From contig NZ_CAKZYF010000170.1 of the NCBI RefSeq assembly GCF_937884665.1, positions 1-43,292 on the forward strand: a DNA stretch of 43,292 nt, written 5' to 3'. The notes under the pieces were generated by a model. The model did no database searches, had not been told where the DNA came from, and was given only the letters and a program-made list of their open reading frames with translations. How positions within the stretch are numbered: position 1 is the first letter of the stretch; the number at the start of each line of letters is the position of its first letter. The position numbers and the translations under genes are program-made. Shown here piece by piece: positions 42,607 through 43,292 of this stretch. Origin of the DNA: an uncultured Allomuricauda sp. (GTDB lineage Bacteria; Bacteroidota; Bacteroidia; Flavobacteriales; Flavobacteriaceae).

Positions 42607-42872
42607 GAAACACAAGTTGGTCAAATTTTCAAAAAGTAACACCGGATTCGCAAAAATTCCGAAAAATAGAGAACCTGTACCGCATCCATTTAAATAAACT
42701 TGCCTAAAACCGGTAATCATGAATTTCTGAACTGTGCGTGTTAAGGATTGACTTGGCCCAGACAATTTTGCGTTTTATTCGTGATCGATACTGGACGTAA
42801 CATCTCATCATTGTATGGGGTTTTGGTGAGTAAACATTTAAATGTTATGATGTTTCCAAGTTCTCGTTTTTT
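42607..42872. other. 266-base intergenic stretch with a 14-bp palindrome
   Basis: Between convergent valS and a partial coiled-coil gene no ORF, RNA gene or T-run hairpin was seen. It contains AACATTTAAATGTT at 42833-42846, a perfect palindrome, ending 26 bases past the minus-strand stop. Confidence 0.5.
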
Positions 42873-43292
42873 CTAGATTTCAGTTTCAAAATTGAATTGG
42901 TCCAGTTCATTTTGGAGCGTATCGATCTTCTTTTCAATTGCTTCAACTTTCCTGTCCCGCTCCAAGTTCCCGATTTCCGACTGCCATTCCGTGACCTCGC
43001 TGTTTCTCCAATTGTCCCCTAAAAGCTTTCCTTCTTTTATCTGTAGTCCCTTGAGAAATGCTGCCAGGGATTTCAATTCTGAAAGCTTATAAATTTTGGG
43101 CTGTATAACCGTATTGGCCTTTTGGATTCTCGTCTTCAGTTCCGTCAGTTCAGAAACGGTACCATTCAGCAGTTCCCATAGGTTTTCAATATCATAAATA
43201 GGTTTATTTCCTTTTATATAGCTATTGTGGAACGTAATCATGTTTTGAATTTCCTTTATTTTTCCGATTAATCGGTTTTTCTCCTTTAGTGC
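42873..43292 (-). CDS. Partial coiled-coil protein, weakly DIP1984-like
   Basis: The frame is open to the right edge of the window, so the true start is beyond it; the first ATG inside the window (43241) is not necessarily the start. 139 residues are visible. The sequence is rich in helical heptads (ALKEKNRLIGKIKEIQN, then LTELKTRIQKANTVIQPKIY, and VEAIEKKIDTLQNELDQFNF). The layout weakly recalls DIP1984-type proteins, but I am not confident of the family. The function is unknown. Confidence 0.65.
   Translation of the reverse strand, partial: ALKEKNRLIGKIKEIQNMITFHNSYIKGNKPIYDIENLWELLNGTVSELTELKTRIQKANTVIQPKIYKLSELKSLAAFLKGLQIKEGKLLGDNWRNSEVTEWQSEIGNLERDRKVEAIEKKIDTLQNELDQFNFETEI

Noticed and set aside
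42319..42765. 148-codon minus-strand frame across the valS end
   Set aside because: It mostly lies antisense to valS, has no domain and no credible start context.

Overview
The window is a chromosomal segment from a Bacteroidota bacterium, most likely a marine member of the Flavobacteriaceae. The evidence is a type IX secretion (gliding-motility-associated, type B) C-terminal sorting domain, secreted proteins ending their signal peptides in AQ, several promoter boxes of the Bacteroidota form TANNTTTG, few Shine-Dalgarno sequences, and the families DUF6702, DUF1573 and DUF4174. The genus cannot be fixed from the sequence. No tRNA, rRNA, insertion sequence, prophage core gene or CRISPR array was seen. 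Most genes are ordinary housekeeping or envelope genes, tightly packed.

Region by region: 1-4000 (minus strand) holds two paralogous secreted proteins built of DNA-level repeats, flanking a T9SS type B cargo protein. 4212-9472 (plus) is an apparent operon of three tandem paralogues with a carboxypeptidase-regulatory-like domain, a DUF6702 protein and an M1 metallopeptidase, closed by a terminator. 9555-10387 has a TatA protein and a PAP2 phosphatase. 10370-16573 mixes an O-methyltransferase, a GNAT acetyltransferase, kynureninase, an AraC regulator, an aldo/keto reductase, an MFS transporter and a lipoprotein, several packed tail to tail. 16659-18958 holds a GTG-started sigma factor, a 62-residue orphan, an MscS-type channel and a ClpP paralogue. 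20454-21228 plus the photolyase gene after it form an overlapping operon flavin reductase - DUF2256 - CRY-DASH, with a palindrome against the first start codon. 21359-26091 has kynurenine 3-monooxygenase, DUF4174, a coiled-coil protein with a cysteine-less zinc-ribbon, a Nif3-like protein and LpxK. 26505-28970 is a MacB/FtsX-type permease. 29073-37861 is a long minus-strand run: aminotransferase, MurB, ECF sigma with RskA-like anti-sigma, a small four-Cys membrane protein, another ECF sigma, LipA, GAPDH and a hybrid histidine kinase. 38010-42606 has an aspartyl protease with PDZ domain, a DUF1573 protein and ValS. A partial coiled-coil protein runs off the right edge.

Working links: KMO and KynU are consecutive steps of the kynurenine route from tryptophan towards 3-hydroxyanthranilate and NAD, about 9 kb apart here. 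Two sigma-factor loci, a hybrid kinase and an AraC protein make the segment rich in regulators. The most striking single observation is in lipA: an in-frame TAG cuts the protein just before its conserved RSSY motif, and the missing C-terminus is still encoded in frame after the stop. The second is the compact flavin reductase - DUF2256 - cryptochrome operon.
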